Below are positions 8,120 to 16,397 of a DNA stretch of 64,000 nucleotides, one piece after another. The stretch is from Pseudomonas putida S13.1.2 (GTDB lineage: Bacteria > Pseudomonadota > Gammaproteobacteria > Pseudomonadales > Pseudomonadaceae), in assembly GCF_000498395.2 (NCBI RefSeq), contig NZ_CP010979.1:1922001-1986000 (forward strand), written 5' to 3'. The translations under genes were made by a program, and so were the position numbers. How positions within the stretch are numbered: the stretch's first letter is position 1; every line of letters starts with the position of its first letter. The notes below the pieces were generated by a model, which was not told the origin of the DNA, did not search any database, and was given only the letters and a program-made list of their open reading frames with translations.

Positions 8120-9939
8120 TGCTCGACGAACTGCTGCCCTACTATGAAAAGGAACTGTCGCACCTGCGCTTCCTCGGCCAGGAGTTTGCCGCGCAGTACC
8201 CGAAAATCGCTTCGCGCTTGCTGATCGAGGGCGACAACTGCGAAGACCCGCACACCGAGCGCCTGATCGAGGCGTTCTCGTTCCTTTCTGCGCGGGTGCA
8301 CAAGAAGCTCGATGACGAGTTTCCGGAAATCGTCGAATCCTTCCTTGAGGTGCTGTACCCGCATTACCTGCGCCCTACCCCCTCGATGTCGATTGCCGAG
8401 CTGAGCCTGGGCAGGCACGAGAAAGTCACCGAAGCGTACCGGGTGGCGCGCCATACCGAGATGCATGCCAACGCCATAGAGGGCGTGGTGTGCAAGTTCC
8501 GCACGTGCTACCCGGTAGAGCTGTGGCCGATTGCCGTGCAACAGGCCTCGTTCGTCGAAATGGAACGTTCGGCCTTCAACGGCCACAGTGCCGACCTGGT
8601 CGCACACCTGCGTATCCGCCTTGCAGCCACCGGCGATGCTCTGTTCGGGCAGATGCAAATGGACCGCCTGCGGTTTTTCCTCGACGGCGAAGCAACGCTC
8701 ATGCTGCACCTTTACGAATTGCTGTTCAATAACCTGGCCAAGGCGACCTTGAGCTTCAACGACGAGGGCCGCCGCCGTGAGGTTGCACTGCCCGCCGATG
8801 CTCTCAAGGCCGTAGGCTATGCCCGCGACGAAGGCCTGGTTGACTACTCGGAGCGCTCGTTCCTTGGTTACCGGCTGCTGCACGAATATTTCACGTTCCC
8901 CGACAAGTTCATGTTCTTCGACCTCAGTGGCTTTACCCGCATTCTGCAGGGCAAGGCCATCGAGCAGGTCGACATCAATTTCTATTTTTCCGACTACGAC
9001 CTTGGCGAGCGACTGGCGCGGTTGACCCAGAATATCGGGCGCAACAACTTCAAGCTCAACTGCACGCCCATCATCAACCTGTTCCGCCAGCAAGCCGAGC
9101 CGATCAAACTGACCCACACCCAGCACGAGTATCCGGTCACCCCGGACACCCGGCTGCACAACGCAGCAGAAGTGGTATCCATAGACCGTGTGCGTCGGGT
9201 TCGTAAACTGGGGGGCAGCGACCAGGTTGCCACTTGCCAGCCGTTTTTCGAGCCGCGAGGCGAGCAAGACCCGCACAGCAGCTTCTGGGTTGCCCGGCGG
9301 CGCGCCCAGGGTGACGCCACTGCCATGAGCATTCGCGTGGTCGACCGCGACCTGGAGCTGATCAGCGCCAGCAGCGACACCCTCAGCATCGCCCTCACCT
9401 GCAGCAACCGCGATGTGCCGCTCATGCTCCCGTTCGGCGGCGAGCGTGGCGATTTCAACATTCCCGCCAACTCGGTAATCAAGGATATCCGCTGCCTGCG
9501 CAAACCCACCGCCACGGTGCGCGTGCCATTGGGCAAAGGCTTGATATGGCGCCTGATCGCGCACCTGTCGCTGAACCATATGTCACTGGTCAGCCAAGGC
9601 CGTGAAGTGCTGCTGGAGCTGTTGTCGCTTTACAACTACCGCAACGTCTCGGCCATCCGCAAACAGATCAACGGCATCAAGGCCATCAACAGCGAGCCGG
9701 TCGTTGCGCGTATCGGCCATCCGCGGCCGAACTTCGTGCGGGGCGTGGGTATTACCCTCACCCTCGACGAGCACCAATTCACCGGCAGTGGCGTGTTCCT
9801 GTTCGGCATGGTGCTGGACCACTTCTTCGGCCAGTACTGCTCGATGAACAGCTTCACGCAACTGACCCTGCGCACCCAACAACGAGAAAAGAGAGTCGTC
9901 CAATGGCCAGCACGTACTGGCGATCAGCCCCTGGTCTGA
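8119..9939 (+). CDS. tssF: T6SS baseplate wedge protein TssF
   Basis: 606 residues. The N-terminus LLPYYEKELSHLRFLGQEFAAQYPKIASRL is the signature of the VasA/ImpG family, followed by DPHTERLIEAFSFLSARVHKKLDD. Two copies of TssF and one TssG form the wedge scaffold (gp6/gp53-like) around the VgrG hub. The start overlaps tssE by one base, and the last 37 bases overlap tssG in another frame, so the three wedge genes are tightly packed. Confidence 0.96.
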   Translation: MLDELLPYYEKELSHLRFLGQEFAAQYPKIASRLLIEGDNCEDPHTERLIEAFSFLSARVHKKLDDEFPEIVESFLEVLYPHYLRPTPSMSIAELSLGRHEKVTEAYRVARHTEMHANAIEGVVCKFRTCYPVELWPIAVQQASFVEMERSAFNGHSADLVAHLRIRLAATGDALFGQMQMDRLRFFLDGEATLMLHLYELLFNNLAKATLSFNDEGRRREVALPADALKAVGYARDEGLVDYSERSFLGYRLLHEYFTFPDKFMFFDLSGFTRILQGKAIEQVDINFYFSDYDLGERLARLTQNIGRNNFKLNCTPIINLFRQQAEPIKLTHTQHEYPVTPDTRLHNAAEVVSIDRVRRVRKLGGSDQVATCQPFFEPRGEQDPHSSFWVARRRAQGDATAMSIRVVDRDLELISASSDTLSIALTCSNRDVPLMLPFGGERGDFNIPANSVIKDIRCLRKPTATVRVPLGKGLIWRLIAHLSLNHMSLVSQGREVLLELLSLYNYRNVSAIRKQINGIKAINSEPVVARIGHPRPNFVRGVGITLTLDEHQFTGSGVFLFGMVLDHFFGQYCSMNSFTQLTLRTQQREKRVVQWPARTGDQPLV

Positions 9940-10973
9940 TCGATCAGGCCCGAGCCGAGCCGCACCGATTCGAATTCTTTCAATTGGTGCGCCTGCTCCG
10001 CCTGCACTACAGCCGCACCGGGCGCATGGACCTGGCAACCCGGCCCCACGAAGACCCGCTGCGTTTCCGCACCCAGCTGTCGCTGGCGTTTCCGGCCAGC
10101 GAAGTCAGCGACCTGCACTTCGAGCACGCAGGCAAGGTCTCGCCGGCCGGCCTGCCACTCTCGGAAGTGCAGGTTACCTTCATGGGCCTGGTCGGGCCGT
10201 CAGGCGTGCTGCCGCGTCCGTACACCGAGTTGCTGCTTGAGCGCCATGTGCAGTTTCGAGACGATGCCGCCCATGCCTTTCTCGACATTTTCTCGCACCG
10301 CATGACCACGCTGTTCTACGAGGCCTGGCAAAAATACAAATTCCATATCGAGCACGAGCGCACTGGCAGCTCGGGCTTCGATGGCTACCTGCTCAACCTG
10401 GTGGGCCTCGGCCCGCGGGCGCAGAAGCTCAAGTTTGAAGAACAACCGTCAGCATTGCGTCGCGAGCTGTTCAGCTATTTTGCCGGCCTGCTCAGCCAGA
10501 AGCCGCGCAATGCGCTGAACCTCGAGCGCATGCTCGGCTTCTATTTCTCGCTGCCGATCCACGTCAAGCAGTTTGCCGGGCGCTGGTTGCACCTGCCGCC
10601 TGAGCAGCGCACCCAGCTTGGCCGGCGCAACGCCCAGCTTGGCCACAGCGCCGTTGCTGGCAAGCGGGTGTGGGACTACCAATCGTGCATTCGCATTGAG
10701 CTGGGCCCACTGAGCCTGGCCGATTACCAGCGTTTCCAGCCTGGTACCGAGTGCTATCGCAAGCTGGTCGAGCTGGTGCGCTTCTATACAGGTGCCGGCC
10801 TGGACTTTGAAATCGCCCCGCGCCTCAAGCGCGAGGCGGTGCCGTGCGCCCGGCTCGGCCGCAACGGCAATGTCGCGTTGGGCTGGCTCGGCTGGCTCAA
10901 ACGCCCTGGCCGTGACGCGGAGCCTTCGCGTTGCGCCGTTTTCCATATTCCTTACGATGGGGTCGCCTTGTGA
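9903..10973 (+). CDS. tssG: T6SS baseplate wedge protein TssG
   Basis: 356 residues. VasB/ImpH family features are FEFFQLVRLLRLHY near residue 20 and EVQVTFMGLVGPSGVLPRPYTELLLER about 83-110. Further on are FHIEHERTGSSGFDGYLLNLVGLG and a C-terminal domain with DYQRFQPGTECYRKLVELVRFYTG. It starts inside tssF (37-base overlap). Its stop overlaps the GTG start of tssH (GTGA), so translation of TssF, TssG and ClpV is probably coupled. Confidence 0.95.
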   Translation: MASTYWRSAPGLIDQARAEPHRFEFFQLVRLLRLHYSRTGRMDLATRPHEDPLRFRTQLSLAFPASEVSDLHFEHAGKVSPAGLPLSEVQVTFMGLVGPSGVLPRPYTELLLERHVQFRDDAAHAFLDIFSHRMTTLFYEAWQKYKFHIEHERTGSSGFDGYLLNLVGLGPRAQKLKFEEQPSALRRELFSYFAGLLSQKPRNALNLERMLGFYFSLPIHVKQFAGRWLHLPPEQRTQLGRRNAQLGHSAVAGKRVWDYQSCIRIELGPLSLADYQRFQPGTECYRKLVELVRFYTGAGLDFEIAPRLKREAVPCARLGRNGNVALGWLGWLKRPGRDAEPSRCAVFHIPYDGVAL

Positions 10974-13567
10974 ACCTGAAGTCGCTGTTCGCCAAGCTCA
11001 ACGAAACCAGCCGCACGGCCACCGAAAGCGCAGCGGCCCTTTGCCTGTCAGAGCACCACTACGATGTCGAGGTGGAACACCTGCTGCTGCAGTTGCTCGA
11101 CACCGGTGACAATGACCTGGCCCCGATCCTGCGCCACTATGAGGTGGTCGCCGAGCGCCTGCAGGCGCAACTGGTCACCGCCCTGGGCACGTTCAAGAAA
11201 GGCAATACCCGCACCCCGGCGCTGTCGCCGCACATTACCCGCATGATCGAGCAGGCCTGGCTGCTGGCGTCGATCGAGTACGGCGTCGGCCAGGTGCGCA
11301 GCGGCCACCTGCTGCAAGCCCTGCTCGACGACGCCGAACTGCGCCGGGTGGTCGTTGCCTCGGCGCCGGAGCTGGAAAAGATCAACGCCAACGACCTGCG
11401 CCTGAACCTCCCCGCGCTCGTCGAAGGCAGCGCCGAGTCCCGCCAGGCAAGCGCCCTGGCCAGCCCGGCGGCACCGGTGGCCAACAGCAGCAAGGCAGGC
11501 GGCAAGACCCCTGCGCTGGACCAGTACACCGTCAACCTCACCCAAAGTGCACGCGAAGGCCGCATCGACCCAGTGCTGGGCCGTGAGTTCGAAGTGCGCC
11601 AGATGGTCGACATCCTCACCCGTCGCCGGCAGAACAACCCGATCCTCACCGGTGAAGCCGGTGTGGGCAAAACCGCCGTGGTCGAAGGCCTGGCCCTGCG
11701 CATCGCCCAGGGCGATGTGCCAACTGTGCTCAAGAGCGTTGCCGTGCATACCCTCGATCTTGGCCTGCTGCAAGCCGGGGCCGGGGTAAAGGGCGAGTTC
11801 GAAAACCGCCTGAAGGCGGTCATCGAAGAGGTCAAACGCAGCCTGCACCCGATCATTCTGTTCATCGACGAAGCCCACACCCTGATCGGCTCTGGCGGCC
11901 AGGCCGGGCAGAACGACGCTGCCAACCTGCTCAAGCCGGCGTTGGCGCGTGGCGAACTGCGTACCATCGCCGCCACCACCTGGGCCGAGTACAAGAAGTA
12001 CTTCGAGAAGGACGCCGCCCTCGCCCGCCGCTTCCAGGTGGTAAAGGTCGAAGAGCCTGACGAGGACAAGGCCATTCACATGTTGCGCGGGCTGCTGGGC
12101 AAGATGCGCGAGCACCACAAGGTGGCGGTGATGGACGAAGCGCTGGTGCAGGCGGTGCGCCTGTCCAGCCGCTACATCACCGGGCGCCAACTGCCTGACA
12201 AGGCGGTCAGCGTGCTCGACACCGCCTGTGCGCGCATTGCCCTGGCACAATCGTCGCAGCCTGGCTTGCTGGAAGACTGCCGTCGACAGATCGACAACCT
12301 GCAGGCAGAAATTGACGTGCTCGGCCACGAAGCCGGCAAGGGCCACGACCATGACCGCCGCCTGGGTGAGCTGCAGGCCAGCCTGCAGGCCAAACAGCAG
12401 CAGGAACAGCAATTGAACGAGCAGTGGCAGCAAGAGCTGGCGCTGGTCGAACAGCTCAAGGCGCTGGATGCCGCCAACGACGCCGATGCCGGGCAGCTCA
12501 ATAGCCTGCGCGCCGAACTGGCGCGCGTGCAAGGTGACCAGCCACTGGTGCACGCGCTGGTCGACAGCGGCGCCATCGCCCAGGTCATCAGCGGCTGGAC
12601 CGGCATCCCGCTGGGCAAGATGCTGCGTGACGAAATCGACACCGTACAGCGCCTGCCGGCCCTGCTCGGCGAGCGCGTGCTGGGCCAGGACCATGCCCTG
12701 CACGAAATCGGCAAGCGCATCAAGATTTCCCGGGCGCGCATGGAAGACCCGAACAAGCCGATCGGTGTGTTCCTGCTGCTCGGCCCCAGCGGCGTCGGCA
12801 AGACCGAAACCGCCCTGGCCCTGGCCGATACCCTGTACGGCGGCGAGCGCAACCTGATCACCATCAACATGTCCGAGTACCAGGAGGCCCACACCGTGTC
12901 GAGCCTCAAGGGCTCGCCACCCGGCTATGTCGGCTATGGCGAAGGCGGCGTGCTGACCGAGGCGGTGCGCCGCAAACCGTACAGCGTGGTGCTGCTCGAC
13001 GAGGTTGAAAAAGCCCACCCGGACGTGCTCGAACTGTTCTTCCAGGTATTCGACAAGGGCGTACTGGACGACGGTGAAGGCCGCGAAATCAATTTCCGCA
13101 ACACGGTGATCATCCTCACCTCCAACACTGGCACCGAGCGCATCATGCAGACCTGCCTGAATGCCACCGAGCTGCCCACGCCGCAGGCCATCGTCGAAGG
13201 CCTGCGCGACGAACTCAATCATGTGTTCAAACCGGCCTTCCTTGGCCGCCTGAGCATCGTGCCGTTCTACCCGGTGCAGGACCAGATCCTGGAGCGCATC
13301 GTCGCCCTCAAGCTCGCGCGCATCGCCAAGCGCTTCGCCCGCAACCACCAGGCCGAACTGAGCTACGACGAGGCGCTGGTCAAAGCCATTGCTGCGCGCT
13401 GCACCGAGGTAGACAGCGGTGCGCGCAATATCGACAACATTTTGTCCCAGACCTTGATGCCCGAACTCGCCCAGCGCGTGCTCGAACGCATGGCCCAGGA
13501 CACGCCCATCGAACGCCTGGTGATCGAATTGGGCAGCGATGGCGACTTCGCCTATCGCCTGGCCTGA
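10970..13567 (+). CDS. tssH: T6SS sheath-recycling AAA+ ATPase ClpV
   Basis: 865 residues from GTG at 10970, which overlaps the tssG stop. The upstream ATG at 10931 would add 13 residues encoded within tssG. An N-terminal double Clp repeat (about 1-150) precedes a poly-Ala/Ser linker. AAA1 has Walker A GEAGVGKT (about 228-235) and Walker B ILFIDEAH. A coiled-coil middle domain rich in Gln/Leu/Glu lies at about 435-520. AAA2 has Walker A GPSGVGKTE (about 603-611), Walker B VVLLDEVEKAHPD, and a sensor-2 C-terminal domain. It disassembles contracted TssBC sheaths. The long middle coiled coil is typical of ClpV. Confidence 0.97.
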   Translation: MNLKSLFAKLNETSRTATESAAALCLSEHHYDVEVEHLLLQLLDTGDNDLAPILRHYEVVAERLQAQLVTALGTFKKGNTRTPALSPHITRMIEQAWLLASIEYGVGQVRSGHLLQALLDDAELRRVVVASAPELEKINANDLRLNLPALVEGSAESRQASALASPAAPVANSSKAGGKTPALDQYTVNLTQSAREGRIDPVLGREFEVRQMVDILTRRRQNNPILTGEAGVGKTAVVEGLALRIAQGDVPTVLKSVAVHTLDLGLLQAGAGVKGEFENRLKAVIEEVKRSLHPIILFIDEAHTLIGSGGQAGQNDAANLLKPALARGELRTIAATTWAEYKKYFEKDAALARRFQVVKVEEPDEDKAIHMLRGLLGKMREHHKVAVMDEALVQAVRLSSRYITGRQLPDKAVSVLDTACARIALAQSSQPGLLEDCRRQIDNLQAEIDVLGHEAGKGHDHDRRLGELQASLQAKQQQEQQLNEQWQQELALVEQLKALDAANDADAGQLNSLRAELARVQGDQPLVHALVDSGAIAQVISGWTGIPLGKMLRDEIDTVQRLPALLGERVLGQDHALHEIGKRIKISRARMEDPNKPIGVFLLLGPSGVGKTETALALADTLYGGERNLITINMSEYQEAHTVSSLKGSPPGYVGYGEGGVLTEAVRRKPYSVVLLDEVEKAHPDVLELFFQVFDKGVLDDGEGREINFRNTVIILTSNTGTERIMQTCLNATELPTPQAIVEGLRDELNHVFKPAFLGRLSIVPFYPVQDQILERIVALKLARIAKRFARNHQAELSYDEALVKAIAARCTEVDSGARNIDNILSQTLMPELAQRVLERMAQDTPIERLVIELGSDGDFAYRLA

Positions 13568-13591
13568 TCAACGACCGGAGGTTTAGCCGTC

Positions 13592-14314
13592 ATGCAACGC
13601 AAGCACACAGCCCTCAAACGCCTGACCACCGCCGCCCTGCTGCTGGCGCTGGCCGGTTGTGGGGTTACCGACCGAATCGGCAAACGCATGGAGGACAGCT
13701 GGGCTGCCGACATGCTGGCCGACAGCGAAAAGGTCATCCTGACCTCTGACGGCGGCAACCAGCTCAACCCTGATGCCGAGGGCACGCCACTGTCGGTGGT
13801 GATGCGCGTGTACCAGCTGACCGACCTTGAGCGCTTCGCCGCGACCGATGCCGAGACCCTGTGGGATACCCCGCAAAAGGCACTGGGCAACACCTTGGTG
13901 GAAGCACGCGAGATCACCCTGCTGCCGGGCATCGGCCAGATCGACCAATGGCCGCTGGCCAAGAATGCTCGCTACGTTGGTGTGGCGGCGTTCTTCCGCG
14001 ATGAACAAGGCGCGCGCTGGAAAGTCGCTTTCGACGCCAACTCGCTGCGCAAGGACGGCATCTGGTTCTCCTCCGACGGCCTGCGGGTACTGGTGGACAA
14101 GACTGAAATCAGCGCCATGCGTGGCGTGGATGTGCTGAACAAACCACCCACCGCCGACCAGCTCGCGGCTGCGCAAAAGGCCAACGACGCTGACCCGACC
14201 CTGACGGACAAGGTGCAGGGCGCAGCTATCGAGAAAGCCTCCGACGCCGCGGGCCAGTCGGCCAGCAACGCCATGGATTCAACCTTCAACTCTTTAGTGG
14301 ATAGCGTCAAATGA
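13592..14314 (+). CDS. tssJ: T6SS outer-membrane lipoprotein TssJ, extended
   Basis: 240 residues. A signal peptide ends in the lipobox LALAGCG (Cys at about residue 24). The transthyretin-like core carries SVVMRVYQLTDLERF about 69-83, typical of TssJ/SciN loops that contact TssM. Normal TssJ proteins are about 150-180 residues. Here about 60 extra residues (NKPPTADQLAAAQKAND to the end) form an Ala/Ser/Asp-rich, probably helical tail of unknown role. The protein anchors the TssJLM membrane complex in the outer membrane. The stop overlaps the tssK start (ATGA). Confidence 0.93.
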   Translation: MQRKHTALKRLTTAALLLALAGCGVTDRIGKRMEDSWAADMLADSEKVILTSDGGNQLNPDAEGTPLSVVMRVYQLTDLERFAATDAETLWDTPQKALGNTLVEAREITLLPGIGQIDQWPLAKNARYVGVAAFFRDEQGARWKVAFDANSLRKDGIWFSSDGLRVLVDKTEISAMRGVDVLNKPPTADQLAAAQKANDADPTLTDKVQGAAIEKASDAAGQSASNAMDSTFNSLVDSVK

Positions 14315-15654
14315 GCAAGCAGAGCCGGGTGATGTGGTCGGAAGGCATGTTCCTGCTGCCCCAGCACTTCCAGTACCAGGACGAGTTCCACCAGCACCAG
14401 TTGGCTGAGGCGACCCTGCGCAGTACCCCGTTCCATTGGGGGGTACAGGCGCTGCAGGTCGACGAGGACGCCCTGGCCAACGGTACGCTGCAGCTCAAAC
14501 GCCTGAAGCTGGTGTTCTCCGATGGCAGCCTGTACGACGCTCCGCAGCACGACCCGCTGCCTGCCGCACGCGACCTCAAAGACCTGCTCAAGGCCAATGA
14601 CCTCAAGGTTTATGCCGCACTCAAGCTGCCTGAGCCCTTTGGCCTCAATTACGTCGAAGATGGCCACGAACACAAGGCTGCGCGGCGTTTTCGCAAACAG
14701 TTCGACACCCTGCCAGACCTTAACGAAGGCGAACTGGAGAACGAAATCACCAGCCTGCGCCTGAACGTGGTAATGCTGGTCGACGGTGACAGCCTCGACG
14801 GTTACACCCATTGTCCATTGGCCAAGCTGACCCGCAACAGCATGGGCGGCTTCAATATTGACCCGCATTTCGTCCACCCTACCCTTCACCTGGGTAGCCA
14901 CGAAACCATCGTCGGCCTCGGCAAGCGCCTGCTCGGCGCCCTGCAGGCCAAAAGCAAGGCACTGTCCGGCCGGCGACGTGAGCGCGCCGACCAGATCGCC
15001 GAGTTCGGGTCCAGCGACGTCACCCTGTTCTGGTTGTTGAACACGGTCAACCGTGCCCACCCGCAGTTAGCTCATCTGCTGGCTCACCCGCGCCTGCACC
15101 CGGAGCGCCTGTACCTGTTCCTCGCCGACCTGGCTGGCGGGCTGCTGACCTTCACCCTGGACACCCAGTTAAGCGACATCCCTGAGTACGACCATCAAGA
15201 CCCTGCAGCGTCATTGGTGAAACTGGACGAGATGATCCGGGTAATGCTCGACAACGTCGTGCCCAACCAATGCATCGTCATCAACCTTACCCAGACCAAA
15301 CCGTCGCACTGGCAAGGCCAGTTGCACGATCCACGCCTGGCCGAGGCGGACTTCTATATTGCCGTGCACGCCGACATGCCCGGCGCCAGCCTGCTGGAGC
15401 TGGTGCCCCGGGCGTTCAAGGTCGGCTCACCGGAAGACATCGAAGTGGTGGTCAACAGCGCCATGCCTGGTGTCACCCTCAATCATGCCGCCCGGCTGCC
15501 GAACGCGATTCCGGTACGCCTGGACAACCAGTACTTCGCCATCGAGCCGCACGGCAATGTGTATGAGCGAATGATCAATGCCCAGGCTATCTGCTTCTAT
15601 GCGCCCAGCGCCTTTACCAACCTCAAGCTTGAACTGATGGCGGTGCTCAAATGA
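14311..15654 (+). CDS. tssK: T6SS baseplate-membrane connector TssK
   Basis: 447 residues. The N-terminus VMWSEGMFLLPQHFQYQDEFHQ is the family signature. The shoulder domain is followed by a C-terminal head, ending in ICFYAPSAFTNLKLELMAVLK. TssK trimers resemble phage receptor-binding proteins and link the baseplate wedges (TssFGE) to the cytoplasmic parts of TssL and TssM. It overlaps tssJ and tssL by four bases each, consistent with co-translation of connector and membrane-complex subunits. Confidence 0.97.
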   Translation: MSKQSRVMWSEGMFLLPQHFQYQDEFHQHQLAEATLRSTPFHWGVQALQVDEDALANGTLQLKRLKLVFSDGSLYDAPQHDPLPAARDLKDLLKANDLKVYAALKLPEPFGLNYVEDGHEHKAARRFRKQFDTLPDLNEGELENEITSLRLNVVMLVDGDSLDGYTHCPLAKLTRNSMGGFNIDPHFVHPTLHLGSHETIVGLGKRLLGALQAKSKALSGRRRERADQIAEFGSSDVTLFWLLNTVNRAHPQLAHLLAHPRLHPERLYLFLADLAGGLLTFTLDTQLSDIPEYDHQDPAASLVKLDEMIRVMLDNVVPNQCIVINLTQTKPSHWQGQLHDPRLAEADFYIAVHADMPGASLLELVPRAFKVGSPEDIEVVVNSAMPGVTLNHAARLPNAIPVRLDNQYFAIEPHGNVYERMINAQAICFYAPSAFTNLKLELMAVLK

Positions 15655-16367
15655 CCGAAGCCGTATTGCAACAGGGCGCCGTCGCGGCCGCCAATGACAA
15701 ACCGACACTCAAGGACCTGGTCCAGGACTTCATCAGCATGGCGCTGATCGTGCGTCGCGGGCGCCAGGTCACCTCGGTGCAGGCTTTCGAGGGCAGCGTC
15801 GAGCGCTTTTTCACCAACCTGGAGCGTGATGCCCGCGCCGCCAACTACAGCGTCGAGCAGGTCAAGGACACCCAATACGCGCTGTGCGCTTTCCTCGACG
15901 AAAGCGTACTGCGCTCAGGCGACAACGAACTGCGCCGGCACTTTGAACTGCAGCCGTTGCAGTTCCGCTATTTCGGCGTGCACCTGGCAGGTGAAGGCTT
16001 CTTCGAAAAAGTGGATGCGCTACGTGCCGACGTCAAGCAGAACATCGACGTGCTCGAGGTCTACCACCTGTGCCTGGCCCTGGGCTTCGAGGGCAAGTTC
16101 AGCCTCGGCCAGAAAGACCAGCTGCGCTACCTGGCCAACACCTTGGGCCAGGATATCGCCCGCTACCGCAAGGCGCCCAAAGCCCTGTCACCGGACTGGG
16201 CCCTGCCCGACCAGGTGTCGCAGATGCTGCGCCATGAAGTGCCGCTGTGGGTGTATCTGGCGCTGATCGCCCTGGTCTGCATCGCCGTGTACCTCACGCT
16301 CGACTGGTTGCTGGACAAGGACGTCGCCGCCCTGTCCGAACAAATCCGCCAGCTGTTCAGTGCCTGA
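15651..16367 (+). CDS. tssL: T6SS inner-membrane protein TssL, no OmpA domain
   Basis: 238 residues. The cytoplasmic DotU/IcmH domain shows VQDFISMALIVRRGRQVTSV, YALCAFLDESVL and VYHLCLALGFEGKFS. A single C-terminal transmembrane helix is at about 203-224 (VPLWVYLALIALVCIAVYLTL). There is no C-terminal peptidoglycan-binding OmpA-like domain, unlike some larger TssL proteins. In this operon that function is probably carried by the product at 21097-23589. It forms the TssJLM trans-envelope complex with TssM. Confidence 0.96.
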   Translation: MTEAVLQQGAVAAANDKPTLKDLVQDFISMALIVRRGRQVTSVQAFEGSVERFFTNLERDARAANYSVEQVKDTQYALCAFLDESVLRSGDNELRRHFELQPLQFRYFGVHLAGEGFFEKVDALRADVKQNIDVLEVYHLCLALGFEGKFSLGQKDQLRYLANTLGQDIARYRKAPKALSPDWALPDQVSQMLRHEVPLWVYLALIALVCIAVYLTLDWLLDKDVAALSEQIRQLFSA

Positions 16368-16397
16368 GCACACGTCAGGTAGCCGAGTCAGGAAGAC

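Noticed and set aside
7366..9579. 737-codon open frame antisense to tssC-tssF
   Set aside because: Spans three well-defined T6SS genes on the other strand and has no start context or domain.
11048..13348. 766-codon open frame antisense to clpV
   Set aside because: Shadow of a GC-rich gene; the plus-strand frame carries both Walker motifs and all ClpV domains.
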